Positions 39,140-47,890 of a stretch of 64,000 nucleotides of DNA are shown here, piece by piece. The notes below the pieces were generated by a model. The model did not search any database, had not been told where the DNA came from, and worked only from the letters and a program-made list of their open reading frames with translations. Source of the DNA: Bradyrhizobium canariense (GTDB lineage: Bacteria > Pseudomonadota > Alphaproteobacteria > Rhizobiales > Xanthobacteraceae). Each line of letters starts with the position of its first letter. The stretch's first letter is position 1. The stretch lies in assembly GCF_900105125.1 (NCBI RefSeq), contig NZ_LT629750.1:310001-374000 (forward strand), in the 5' to 3' direction. Made by a program: the position numbers and the translations under genes.

Positions 39140-39499
39140 TCAGGCCACTTCCTCGATCTTGACCTTATCCGGATAGAACGCGAGGTGGCCGGAGATTTCC
39201 GTCATCGCCGGGAACGGCGTCTCATAGGTCCAGATCGAGTTTTCGATGGTCTTGCCGTTGGCCAGGACGCTGAAATAACTCGCATCTCCCTTATAGGGGC
39301 AGTGCGTGGTCCGGTCGGTGCGTTTGAGCAGCGCCATATTGGCGTCGCTGCGCGGCACATATTGCACGGCCGGGTAGCTGGCTTCCTTGAGCGTCAGGGC
39401 ATGGGTGGTGTCGGCAATGACAACGCCGTCAGCTGTCACGCGGATGCGTTTCGGGTTCGCCGTAATGGTGATGGGATGGTCGGGGCCGGGGAGTTTCAT
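39140..39499 (-). CDS. DUF427 domain protein, 119 aa
   Basis: The start MKLPGPDHPITI and the motifs 'ADTTHALTLKEASYP..QYVPR.D' and 'CPYKGDASYFSV' fit the DUF427 family of small cytosolic beta-proteins. The biological role is unknown. It is a single gene with a repeat on its downstream side. Confidence 0.85.
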   Translation of the reverse strand: MKLPGPDHPITITANPKRIRVTADGVVIADTTHALTLKEASYPAVQYVPRSDANMALLKRTDRTTHCPYKGDASYFSVLANGKTIENSIWTYETPFPAMTEISGHLAFYPDKVKIEEVA

Positions 39500-39670
39500 G
39501 ATGGTCAGCCTTTTCGGTCAGTCCGTTGTGATCGGTAGAGGCGATCTGGCACATTTCAAACGATTAGATCAGGAATATAGTGCCGTGGCACGTGACCTAG
39601 AAGGGCGTCCGCGCTAGGTTTGGGCGTCACGGTCGCGAGACCCTCAGAAGCCAGACTGGAGAAAACCTGG

Positions 39671-39925
39671 ATGCCGATGGACGCCCACGATATCGAATCG
39701 ATGATCAAGGCAGCGATTCCCGATGCCGAGGTGACGATCCGCGACCTCGCTGGCGATGGCGACCACTATGCGGCGACGGTGATTTCGGCCTCGTTCCGCG
39801 GCAAATCCCGCGTTCAGCAGCATCAGATCGTCTATCAATCGCTGAAGGGCCAGATGGGCGGCGTGCTTCATGCGCTGGCCCTGCAGACCGGGGTACCTAG
39901 CGGACCCGGGGTACCGGAGGGTTAG
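39671..39925 (+). CDS. BolA-family protein
   Basis: The 84-residue product has the BolA fold: MIKAAIPDAEVTIRDLAGDG at the start, then HYAATVISASFRGKSRVQQH and QIVYQSL. BolA proteins work with monothiol glutaredoxin in iron-sulfur trafficking, and grxD lies 3.9 kb further on. Start at 39671 follows GGAG. In related genomes bolA and grxD are usually adjacent; here ltrA and egtBD are between them (inference from family knowledge). Confidence 0.88.
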   Translation: MPMDAHDIESMIKAAIPDAEVTIRDLAGDGDHYAATVISASFRGKSRVQQHQIVYQSLKGQMGGVLHALALQTGVPSGPGVPEG

Positions 39926-39940
39926 GCGGGGACGGCGGCC

Positions 39941-41164
39941 ATGGCGGGCGGCGACCAACGCGGTGCGCTGTTTCGTCCCACATTGCCCAACCATCACAGC
40001 CGCGTCACCAATGCCGAGCTGTTTTTCGACCTGGTGTTCGTTTTCGCTGTCACGCAGATTTCACACACCTTGCTCGGCCGCTTTACCCCGCTCGGCGCAT
40101 TGCAGGTCACGCTGCTGTTTCTGGGTGTCTGGTGGGTGTGGGTCTACACCACCTGGATCACCAACTGGCTTGATCCAGAACTAACCCCGGTCCGGGTCCT
40201 GCTGTTTTTGCTGATGCTCGGCGGGCTGGTGCTCTCGACCTCGATTCCGCAGGCTTTTGAAAGCAGGGGGATCTGGTTCGCGATCGCCTATGCCGCGATG
40301 CAGGTCGGGCGGACGATTTTTCTCCTGGTGTCGATCCCGCGGACGCAGAGTTCGATCCGGATGAACGCGGTCCGCATCCTGGTCTGGCTGTCGACATCGG
40401 CGGTGTTCTGGATTGGCGGTGGTCTCGCGCAAGGCCAGTCCCGGCTGTGGCTGTGGATGGTGGCCTTGGTGATCGAATATCTGTCGCCCGCGGCGCGGTT
40501 CTGGGTGCCCAAATACGGCATGTCCTCGATCGAGGACTGGGCCGTCGAAGGCGGTCACATGGCGGAGCGCTGTGCTGGCTTCATCATTATAGCGCTCGGC
40601 GAATCCATTGTCGTCACCGGGGCAACGTTTGCCGATCTGAGCTGGACCGCGGACAATGTCACCGCCTTCGTGTCGGCCTTTATCGGCAGCATCGCGATGT
40701 GGTGGATCTATTTCCACAAGGGCGCGGAAGCAGGGTCCGAACGGATTTCGAAATCCAGTGCGCCGGGGCGGCTGGCGCGACTGGCCTATACCTATCTGCA
40801 CATGCCGATCGTGGCCGGCATCATTGTCGGCGCGGTGGCCGATGAGCTGGTGCTGAACCACCCGGCCGGCCATTCCGATGCGAAGACGGTGCTAAGCGCG
40901 ATCGGCGGTCCGCTGTTGTTCCTGATCGGAACGATCCTGTTCAAGCACGCGATCCGCGGCTGGCTTCAGCTGTCGCATGGCGTCGGCATCGTTGCCCTGG
41001 CCATTTTGGCGTGGTTCGCAAGCGATCTGTCGCCACTCATGCTGTCGATCGTCACCACCGCGATCCTGATCGTCGTCGCGGTATGGGAAACCGTCTCGCT
41101 GCAATCGGGAGCTGGAACGTTTTCGAGCGAAGTGGGTGCCGGTTCGCGTAAAGAAAACGCGTAA
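39941..41164 (+). CDS. low temperature requirement protein A (LtrA) family
   Basis: The 407-residue membrane protein has about eleven hydrophobic segments and the LtrA signature VTNAELFFDLVFVFAVTQIS near residue 22, plus GHMAERCAGFIIIALGESIV. Function of the family is unclear. A strong hairpin at 41176-41215 follows. It begins 15 bases after the bolA stop, so both could be on one transcript. Confidence 0.87.
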   Translation: MAGGDQRGALFRPTLPNHHSRVTNAELFFDLVFVFAVTQISHTLLGRFTPLGALQVTLLFLGVWWVWVYTTWITNWLDPELTPVRVLLFLLMLGGLVLSTSIPQAFESRGIWFAIAYAAMQVGRTIFLLVSIPRTQSSIRMNAVRILVWLSTSAVFWIGGGLAQGQSRLWLWMVALVIEYLSPAARFWVPKYGMSSIEDWAVEGGHMAERCAGFIIIALGESIVVTGATFADLSWTADNVTAFVSAFIGSIAMWWIYFHKGAEAGSERISKSSAPGRLARLAYTYLHMPIVAGIIVGAVADELVLNHPAGHSDAKTVLSAIGGPLLFLIGTILFKHAIRGWLQLSHGVGIVALAILAWFASDLSPLMLSIVTTAILIVVAVWETVSLQSGAGTFSSEVGAGSRKENA

Positions 41165-41175
41165 AATCAAAGGTT

Positions 41176-41215
41176 AGAGCCTCGGTTCTGATTCAATCAG
41201 AACCGAGAAGGCTCT
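41176..41215 (+). terminator. hairpin after ltrA
   Basis: AGAGCC-TCGGTTCTGATT pairs with AATCAGAACCGA-GGCTCT around a 2-base loop, a near-perfect stem of about 18 pairs. Few T residues follow, so it may also be a dispersed repeat. It lies between convergent genes. Confidence 0.55.
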
Positions 41216-41223
41216 ACGAATTC

Positions 41224-42195
41224 TCAGTCCGAAGCCACCAGCGCATGAACCGAAAACATGCCGGCCTTGTCGGTCCACGACTTTACTGCCGTCCAGCCGG
41301 AGCCGCGCGCCAGCGCCGAGAAGCGCTCGAGGCTGTATTTATAGCTGTTCTCGGTATGAATGCTTTCGCCGGCGCGGAACGCGATGCTGGTGCCGAGCAT
41401 GCGCACGGTCTGCGGTTTCTTGCTGATCAAATGCATCTCGATGCGATGCCGCTCGCGATTGTAGATCGCGCGATGGCTAAAGGCCGAGAGGTCGAAATTG
41501 CCGCCGAGTTCGCGATTGATGCGCACCAGGACGTTGAGATTGAAGCGCGCCGTGACGCCGGCGGCATCATTATACGCCTCATACAGGACGCGTTCGTCCT
41601 TTTCGAGGTCGACGCCGATAATCATCTGCGCGCCCGCGCCGAGGATCTCGCGGGCGCTGCGCAAAAAGGCGCAGGCCTCATGCGGTTCAAAATTGCCAAG
41701 CGTCGAGCCTGGAAAGAATCCGACCTTCGGCATTCCCGCAATGGCCGCCGGAAGCGCGAACGGGGCGGTGAAATCCGCCGCCACCGGATAGACCGCCAGC
41801 TCAGGGAAATCCTTGCGCAGCGCGTCGGCCTGGACTTTCAGGAAGTCGCCGGAAATATCGACGGGCACGTAGGCGCCGATGGCGCAGTTCTCCAGCAGCA
41901 GCCGGACTTTTGTGGTCGCACCGGCGCCGAATTCGACCAAGGCCGCGCCCTTCGGAATGATGGCCGCGATCTCGCTGCTGCGATCCCTGAGAATCGAAAG
42001 CTCGGTGCGGGTCGGATAATATTCCGGCAGCCGTGTGATCGCTTCGAACAGCTCCGATCCCGTCGCGTCGTAGAAATATTTCGGCGACAGGCGTTTGGGA
42101 CGTTGCGACAGGTCATCGATCGCATCGCGCGCGAATACCGAGGTCTGTTCATCGGGAAGATGCGCCTCGGCCAAAGCGGTGGCATGCACATTCAT
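41224..42195 (-). CDS. egtD: L-histidine N-alpha-methyltransferase EgtD
   Basis: EgtD trimethylates histidine to hercynine, the first step of ergothioneine synthesis. The 323-residue sequence has LSPKYFYDATGSELFEAITRLPEYYPTRTE (read in residues about 32-62), the SAM-binding LVEFGAGATTKVRLL and the histidine-binding FPGSTLGNF. ATG follows GGAGAG. It lies just after egtB on the minus strand with a 48-base gap, so the two form an operon. Confidence 0.95.
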   Translation of the reverse strand: MNVHATALAEAHLPDEQTSVFARDAIDDLSQRPKRLSPKYFYDATGSELFEAITRLPEYYPTRTELSILRDRSSEIAAIIPKGAALVEFGAGATTKVRLLLENCAIGAYVPVDISGDFLKVQADALRKDFPELAVYPVAADFTAPFALPAAIAGMPKVGFFPGSTLGNFEPHEACAFLRSAREILGAGAQMIIGVDLEKDERVLYEAYNDAAGVTARFNLNVLVRINRELGGNFDLSAFSHRAIYNRERHRIEMHLISKKPQTVRMLGTSIAFRAGESIHTENSYKYSLERFSALARGSGWTAVKSWTDKAGMFSVHALVASD

Positions 42196-42243
42196 GATAC
42201 TCTCCAGAACGCGCTTCGGGCGCGCGATTACTCAAGGAAAAAG

Positions 42244-43497
42244 TCAGGCGTAGTCGGCGAGGCGTAACCCCGTAAATTGCCAGCGGTGGTGCGGATAAAA
42301 GAAGTTGCGATAGGTGATACGGCTATGGCCTTGCGGCGTTGCAAGCGAAGAGCCGCGCAGCACTAGCTGGTTGACCATGAACTTGCCATTGTATTCGCCG
42401 AGCGCGCCTTCGATCGCGCGGTAGCCGGGGTAGGGCGCATAGGCGCTGCGGGTCCATTGCCACACGATGCCGAAGGCGTCGTTGAGCTGGCCGGCGCGGG
42501 CGGCGACCTCCCATTCCATCTCGGTCGGCAAGTGCTTGCCGCTCCAGCGTGCGAAAGCATCCGCCTCATAATAACTGACGTGGCTGACCGGGGCGTTCGG
42601 ATCGACCGGCTGCAACCCGCCGAGCGTCATCACTTTCCATTCGCTATCGATCTGGCGCCAGTGGCCAGGCGCCTGCCACTCTTCGTTGGTGACGGTTGCA
42701 AAGCCATCCATCAGCCACAGCGTCGCCGTGCGGTAGCCGCCATCTGCCATAAAGCCGAGCCATTCGGCATTGGTGACGAGATCGCGGCCAAGCCTGACCG
42801 GACCGACCAGCGCGCGATGGGCTGGTTTCTCATTGTCGAAATGGAAGCTGTCGTCGGTATGGCCGACGGTGTGGATGCCCTCGTTGAGAGAGACCCATTG
42901 GTCGCCGCCGCGCGTTGAGGCCGGAAAGCGCCAGGCCGGATCATAGGCCGGCGGAATCGGGTTCTGCGCAAACGCATGGAGGATGTCGGTCAGTATCAAT
43001 TCCTGATGCTGCTGCTCGTGATTGAGACCGACTTCGACCAGCGGCGCGAGTTTCGCCAAAGCATCCGCATCCGATGTCTGGAAGAATTTCACCACGGCGG
43101 CGTCGACGTGCCGGCGATAGGCGGTGACTTCCTCGGCGCTGGGCCGTGTCAGATGGCCGCGCTGGTGGCGGGCGTGCCGCGGTCCGGCGCTGACGTAATA
43201 AGAATTGAACAGATAGGCATAATCAGGATGAAACGGCTGGTAGCCCCGGCAATGTTCGCCGAGCAAGAATTGCTCGAAAAACCAGGTGGTGTGGGCGCGA
43301 TGCCATTTCGCGGGGCTCGCGTCCGGCATCGACTGGATCAGCTGGTCTTCCGGTGTCAACGGCGCGGTGCGGCGCTCGGTCTCGTTTCTCACAGCGAGAT
43401 AGGCTTCCACCAGATTCTGGGCGAGGGTGCCTGAATCGGAGAAAAGTGACGGATGGGGGGGTGCAAAGGCGGCCGCGGCGGATGCTGATTTCGTCAC
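42244..43497 (-). CDS. egtB: ergothioneine biosynthesis sulfoxide synthase EgtB
   Basis: EgtB joins hercynine to a cysteine-containing thiol with oxygen on a non-heme iron. The N-terminal DinB-like part has H160-EQQ-H164-Q-E166 and a further WHRAHTTWFFE (His 66). The C-terminal FGE-sulfatase domain contains SHVSYYEADAFARWSGKHLPTE and QWTRSAYAPYPGY. GTG at 43497 follows GGAGA by five bases and gives 417 residues; an upstream ATG would add 40 unusual residues. No egtA, C or E is nearby, as in the short pathway of proteobacteria. Confidence 0.93.
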   Translation of the reverse strand: MTKSASAAAAFAPPHPSLFSDSGTLAQNLVEAYLAVRNETERRTAPLTPEDQLIQSMPDASPAKWHRAHTTWFFEQFLLGEHCRGYQPFHPDYAYLFNSYYVSAGPRHARHQRGHLTRPSAEEVTAYRRHVDAAVVKFFQTSDADALAKLAPLVEVGLNHEQQHQELILTDILHAFAQNPIPPAYDPAWRFPASTRGGDQWVSLNEGIHTVGHTDDSFHFDNEKPAHRALVGPVRLGRDLVTNAEWLGFMADGGYRTATLWLMDGFATVTNEEWQAPGHWRQIDSEWKVMTLGGLQPVDPNAPVSHVSYYEADAFARWSGKHLPTEMEWEVAARAGQLNDAFGIVWQWTRSAYAPYPGYRAIEGALGEYNGKFMVNQLVLRGSSLATPQGHSRITYRNFFYPHHRWQFTGLRLADYA

Positions 43498-43786
43498 AGG
43501 TGTCTCCGTCGGGGAGAGAACGTTGATGTTGCGAACTGGTTCCTGGCGGACAGTCCGTCCTAGATAGGTGCTCCGTTCCGGGATAAAAGCCTCCCCGAAC
43601 CATGATATTGCCCTCATCAGCCAATGGTCCGCCCCCCTCGCAGCCGGCCCCCGGTATGCCAGCTCTTCGCCATTTTACTTTGGATGCACAACGGTTTGGG
43701 CTACATATATGTTCAGTGTCGGGCTAGATGGACGAGGCGGCCGCGAGCCCATGCCGCGAGGGCTTAAACCCCGGAAGGAAGAGAAT

Positions 43787-44119
43787 ATGAGCATCGAGCA
43801 ATTCATCGAGAACGAAGTGAAGTCGAACGACGTCGTGCTGTTCATGAAGGGCACGCCGCAGTTTCCGCAGTGCGGTTTTTCCGGTCAGGTGGTCCAGATC
43901 CTCGATCACGTCGGGGTCGGTTATAAGGGCGTGAACGTTCTCGAGTCCGCCGAGCTTCGCAATGGCATCAAGACCTACTCGAACTGGCCGACCATCCCGC
44001 AGCTTTACGTCAAGGGCGAGTTCGTCGGCGGATGCGACATCATCCGTGAGATGTTCCAGGCTGGCGAGCTGCAGCAGCTTATGGCCGAGAAGGGCGTCGC
44101 GGTCAGCGCGTCGGCTTAA
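43787..44119 (+). CDS. grxD: monothiol glutaredoxin (GrxD, Grx4 type)
   Basis: The 110-residue protein has the CGFS active site (Cys29) in TPQFPQCGFSGQVVQIL and the glutathione-binding WPTIPQLYVKGEFVGGCDI. It carries Fe-S clusters with BolA partners. ATG at 43787 follows GGAAGGAAGAG; the upstream frame is not coding. The macro-domain gene starts two bases after its stop. Confidence 0.96.
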   Translation: MSIEQFIENEVKSNDVVLFMKGTPQFPQCGFSGQVVQILDHVGVGYKGVNVLESAELRNGIKTYSNWPTIPQLYVKGEFVGGCDIIREMFQAGELQQLMAEKGVAVSASA

Positions 44120-44121
44120 CC

Positions 44122-44670
44122 TTGGCCGCGCGCCAGATCGGCACGGCGCGGCTCGAAGTCATCGTCGCCGATATTACGACGCTGCGCGTTGACGCTGTCG
44201 TCAACGCCGCGAACACTTCATTACTTGGCGGTGGCGGCGTCGACGGCGCCATCCACCGTGCGGCTGGCCCTGAGCTGCTGGCCGAATGCCGCACCCTCCA
44301 CGGCTGCGCGACCGGCGACGCCAAAATCACCCGAGGGTACCGGTTGCCGGCACGGCACGTGATTCATGCCGTTGGCCCGGTCTGGCACGGCGGCAGCCAG
44401 GGCGAAGATGCCGCTCTCGCCTCCTGCTACGCCCGTGCGATCGAGTTGTGCCAAAGCCATCATCTGGCGTCGGTTGCCTTTCCCGCGATTTCCACCGGCA
44501 TCTATCGCTTTCCCGCTGATCGCGCGGCGCGGATCGCGGCTTCAACCACCGTTGATGCGCTGGCAGCAGCGCCGGCCGTAACACGCGTGATTTTCTGCTG
44601 CTTTTCCAACGATAGCGCCCGGCTGCACGCGGAGGTGCTTGACGAGTTCGGCAACCCTTGTGCCGATTGA
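44122..44670 (+). CDS. macro-domain protein (O-acetyl-ADP-ribose deacetylase type)
   Basis: This 182-residue protein is a complete macro domain. It has VDAVVNAANTSLLGGGGVDGAIHRAAG (ADP-ribose binding, residues about 23-49), and the distal motif FPAISTGIYRFP. It would remove ADP-ribose or bind O-acetyl-ADP-ribose in the cytosol. Its start is a TTG two bases beyond the grxD stop; no ATG is available, so translation may depend on coupling to grxD. It could regulate redox genes, but that is speculation. Confidence 0.85.
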   Translation: MAARQIGTARLEVIVADITTLRVDAVVNAANTSLLGGGGVDGAIHRAAGPELLAECRTLHGCATGDAKITRGYRLPARHVIHAVGPVWHGGSQGEDAALASCYARAIELCQSHHLASVAFPAISTGIYRFPADRAARIAASTTVDALAAAPAVTRVIFCCFSNDSARLHAEVLDEFGNPCAD

Positions 44671-44714
44671 ACCGGCCGCTACACTCCGCGGCGCTTGGCT
44701 CCGGGGAGGGGACA

Positions 44715-46001
44715 ATGAATTCACGGCATATGGCGCGGTCGCTGATCTCGGGTGCGTTGCTGACACTGGCGGCGCTATCCTCAGCCGGCGCAGAAGGCAC
44801 CTTCGATATTCCTGCGGGGGCGCATTTCAACCCGCAAAAGCTTGAGCGCATCGGCGACTATTTTCGCGACCAGATTGCGAACGGCAAGATTCCCGGCGCG
44901 GTCCTCCTGATCTCGCAGCATGGCAAGCCGGTCTATCACGAATTCTTCGGTGTGCAGGACGTCGTCTCCAAGAAGCCGATGACCGACGACACGATCTTCC
45001 GCATTTTCTCGATGACCAAGCCGATCACGTCGGTTGCGGCGATGATGCTAATTGATGAAGGCAAACTGAAGCTCGACGATCCTGTCGCCAAATACATTCC
45101 GTCGTTTGCCAAGGTCAAAGTGGGCGTCGAAAAGCAAGCCGAAAACGGCGAAAAATCGCTCGAACTCGTGCCGGTGGACCGGCCGATCACGGTTTTCGAC
45201 CTGATGACGCAAACCTCCGGGATTACCTACGGCTTCTACGGCGGCAGCCTCGTCCGCAAGGCCTATGCCAATGCCAAGATCTATGACGGCGATTTCGACA
45301 ATGCCGAGTTTGCGGAGCGCATCGCCCAGCTACCGCTCGCCGAGCAGCCGGGCACGCTATGGGATTACGGCCATTCGACCGACATTCTCGGTCGCATCAT
45401 TGAAATCGTGTCGGGAAAATCGCTGTTTCAGTTTGAAAAGGAAAAACTGCTCGACCCGCTCGGTATGACCGAAACCACCTTTTACGTCACCGATCCTGCG
45501 AAGCAAAAGTTGATCGCACTGCCCATGCCGAACGACAGCGATTTCAGGGTGGGATTCGTAAGCAGCGCGTCCGTTGCCATGAAATGGGAATCCGGCGGCG
45601 GCGGCATGGTCACATCCATGGCTGATTTTGCACGCTTCTCGAAGATGCTGCTCGACGGCGGCAAATTCGACGGCAAGCAATATCTCAGCCCCAAGGCGTT
45701 CGAGATGATGACGTCGGATCACGTCGGCCCGGATTCGGGCGTCAAGCGTGACTATTTCTATTTCCCTGGCGACGGGTTCGGCTTCGGTCTCGGCTTCGGC
45801 GTCCGCACCAATCCCGGCAACGCCAAGCCGCCGCCGGCGGGCTCGCTCGGCGAATTGAAATGGGATGGCGCCAGCGGCTGCTATTTCGTGATCGACCGCA
45901 AGCAGGACATGTTCTTCGTGTTGCTGGAACAGACCCCGTCGGAGCGTCAGAAGATCCAGCCGGCGGTCAAGAAGATGATCTATGAAGCGATGGAGAACTG
46001 A
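44715..46001 (+). CDS. serine hydrolase, beta-lactamase family, tandem copy 1
   Basis: The 428-residue protein has a Sec signal peptide (ending SSAGAEG) and the class C-like serine hydrolase core: SxxK in FSMTKPITSVAAMML and the aromatic motif YGHST. The C-terminal half has GGGGMVTSMADFARFSKMLLDGG. Family members range from esterases to peptidases in the periplasm. A strong GGAGGGG is before the ATG. It overlaps the next gene by 20 bases. It is about 60% identical to that gene by eye. Confidence 0.85.
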   Translation: MNSRHMARSLISGALLTLAALSSAGAEGTFDIPAGAHFNPQKLERIGDYFRDQIANGKIPGAVLLISQHGKPVYHEFFGVQDVVSKKPMTDDTIFRIFSMTKPITSVAAMMLIDEGKLKLDDPVAKYIPSFAKVKVGVEKQAENGEKSLELVPVDRPITVFDLMTQTSGITYGFYGGSLVRKAYANAKIYDGDFDNAEFAERIAQLPLAEQPGTLWDYGHSTDILGRIIEIVSGKSLFQFEKEKLLDPLGMTETTFYVTDPAKQKLIALPMPNDSDFRVGFVSSASVAMKWESGGGGMVTSMADFARFSKMLLDGGKFDGKQYLSPKAFEMMTSDHVGPDSGVKRDYFYFPGDGFGFGLGFGVRTNPGNAKPPPAGSLGELKWDGASGCYFVIDRKQDMFFVLLEQTPSERQKIQPAVKKMIYEAMEN

Positions 46002-47268
46002 CGGAGCCGCACGCCGAGCAGGCGTTGCGGTCGCGCTTGCGCTCCTCATCGTCGCGACCGCAGGCCGCGCCGAGCCGCCGCTTTCCTATTCCGTCAGCTT
46101 TTCGCACGCCGGGCTTGAGCGCGTCAGCGATTACATGCGCAACGAAGTCGCGACCGGCAAGATTCCCGGCGCCATCGTTCTGATCCAGCAGCACGGCCGT
46201 CCGGTCTATTTCGAAAAATTCGGCGTGCTCGACGTCGAGAGCAAGCGTCCGATGGCAGAGGATGCGATCTTTCGTCTCTATTCGATGTCAAAGCCGATCA
46301 CATCGGTCGCGGCGATGATGCTGGTCGAAGACGGCAAGCTCGCGCTCGACGATCCCCTCTCAAAATACATCCCCGCATTTGCCGACGTGAAGGTCGGCGT
46401 CGAAGAGCCGAATGAAAGCGGCAAGCCGGCACTCGCGCTCGAACCGCTCAAGCGCCCGATCACGATCGAAGACCTGTTGCGCCACACCTCGGGCCTGACG
46501 TACGGATTCTATGGCGACAGCGCCGTGCGGAAACTTTATGCGAATTCCGATCTGTTCAAGGGCGATTTCGATAATGCCGAGTTCGCCGACCGGCTCGCAA
46601 AGCTGCCGCTGGCCGAGCAGCCGGGAACGCTGTGGGATTACGGGCATTCGACCGATGTGCTTGGCCGCGTCATCGAGGTGGTGTCGGGAAAATCCTTATT
46701 TCAGTTCGAGAAGGAACGCCTGCTTGATCCGCTCGGAATGCGCGAGACCGCGTTCTACGTCGCGGACGAAGCCAAGCGCCCGCGGATCGCCGAGCCGATG
46801 CCGAACGACCGCTTCACCAGTCCGATCGCCGGCATCCGGAATCCGATGCTGAAACGGCGCTGGGAATCGGGCGGCGCCGGCATGGTCGGCACCACAGGCG
46901 ATTACGTGCGGTTTGCACAGATGCTGCTCAATGGCGGCACGCTCGATGGCAGGCGCTATCTCAAGCCTGAAACCGTCGCCCTGATGACTTCGGACCATAT
47001 CGGGCCCGAGACAAAAATCGCGCGCGACTATTTCTATTTCCCCGGGGCAGACAGTGGGTTCGGCCTCGGCTTCGCCGTCCGCACCATGCAGCCGCCCAAT
47101 ACGCCGTTGCCGCTGGGCGAATACCGCTGGGACGGCGTTGCCGGCACCTTCTTCTTCATTGACCCCAAGGACGACATGTTCGTGATCTGCATGATGCAGA
47201 CGCCGTCGCAGCGTGGCCGGATCGAGACTGAGGTGAAGACGCTGGTTTATGACGCGCTGGGGAATTAA
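45982..47268 (+). CDS. serine hydrolase, beta-lactamase family, tandem copy 2
   Basis: Also 428 residues, with signal peptide (MKRWRTDGAARRAGVAVALA and on, to AGRAE), SxxK in YSMSKPITSVAAMML, and GGAGMVGTTGDYVRFAQMLLNGG. The ATG lies inside the last codons of copy 1, consistent with coupled translation. The N-terminal signal regions are unlike but the cores align along their whole length, so this is a tandem duplication. The substrate is unknown for both. Confidence 0.85.
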   Translation: MKRWRTDGAARRAGVAVALALLIVATAGRAEPPLSYSVSFSHAGLERVSDYMRNEVATGKIPGAIVLIQQHGRPVYFEKFGVLDVESKRPMAEDAIFRLYSMSKPITSVAAMMLVEDGKLALDDPLSKYIPAFADVKVGVEEPNESGKPALALEPLKRPITIEDLLRHTSGLTYGFYGDSAVRKLYANSDLFKGDFDNAEFADRLAKLPLAEQPGTLWDYGHSTDVLGRVIEVVSGKSLFQFEKERLLDPLGMRETAFYVADEAKRPRIAEPMPNDRFTSPIAGIRNPMLKRRWESGGAGMVGTTGDYVRFAQMLLNGGTLDGRRYLKPETVALMTSDHIGPETKIARDYFYFPGADSGFGLGFAVRTMQPPNTPLPLGEYRWDGVAGTFFFIDPKDDMFVICMMQTPSQRGRIETEVKTLVYDALGN

Positions 47269-47552
47269 TCCTTGATCGGCTCTGTAACGAGCCGCACGCC
47301 GAACGAACTGATTACTTTTCGGACCGTATCAAACTCGGGTTTCGACGATCCATTGAAAGATTTGTACAGACTTTCGCGCGACAGACCCGTTTCCTTCGCC
47401 ACGTTGGTCATTCCCTTTGCTCTCGCAACGGTATCAAGAGCAGTAGAAATATAGGTCGCGTCATCGGTTGCCAATGCCTCGTTCAGATAAGCGGCGATGG
47501 CTTCCGGGGTCTTGAGATAATCCGCCGCATCGAACTTCGAGATTTTCACCAT
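47265..47552 (-). CDS. addiction-module antidote (HigA-like, HI1420 type)
   Basis: The 95-residue antitoxin has a helix-turn-helix at about residues 50-73 (TNVAKETGLSRESLYKSFNG). It begins MVKISKFDAADYLKTPEAIA, the usual start of the type that sits downstream of its toxin. Here its partner (47565-47857) is broken, so the antitoxin is an orphan that may still bind the operator at 47859-47874. A GAGAGGG lies before the ATG. Confidence 0.85.
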   Translation of the reverse strand: MVKISKFDAADYLKTPEAIAAYLNEALATDDATYISTALDTVARAKGMTNVAKETGLSRESLYKSFNGSSKPEFDTVRKVISSFGVRLVTEPIKD

Positions 47553-47564
47553 CTGCTTTCCCTC

Positions 47565-47857
47565 TCACAATTCGGCAGCTATGTCTTTCGCTCGCTTGAT
47601 ATCCTTCTCTTGCGACGACTTATCTCCGCCGCATAAAAGGAGGACGATGGTGTTGCCGGTTTCTTGAAGTACACCTGGTAACCGGGACCGTGGGGTACTC
47701 TCATTTCGCTTACGCCCGCGCCCACTGGCTCAACGTCACCCGGATTACCAAGGCCGAGACGCTCTATGCGGGAAACGATTTTCGCTTGAGCTATCTGGAT
47801 CCGCGAGGCCTGACAGCCACTTGTCGAATTCTTCAGTCTTTTGAATTTGAAACACAT
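47565..47857 (-). pseudogene. RelE-type toxin (HI1419 type), two frameshifts
   Basis: The protein is split over frames. The first part, FQIQKTEEFDKWLSGLADPD, reads from a GTG at 47855. The middle, AKIVSRIERLGLGNPGDVEP through MRVPHGPGYQVYFKK, reads in the frame of an ATG at 47857. The end, ETGNTIVLLLCGGDKSSQ to KDIAAEL, returns to the first frame and stops at 47565, 12 bases before the antitoxin. Both frames are needed for a normal 97-residue toxin, so it is a pseudogene by two compensating indels. Sequencing errors are possible but two would be needed. Confidence 0.75.
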
Positions 47858-47883
47858 TGTATCCTATAGGATACTATTGTCAA
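47856..47883 (-). promoter_or_regulatory. promoter with operator of the toxin-antitoxin pair
   Basis: On the minus strand TTGACA (47883-47878), a 16-base spacer, and TACAAT (47861-47856) form a strong sigma-70 promoter. The perfect 16-base palindrome GTATCCTATAGGATAC (47859-47874) occupies the spacer and part of the -10 box, as expected for the operator of an autoregulating antitoxin. Confidence 0.75.
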
Positions 47884-47890
47884 GAGGGGT

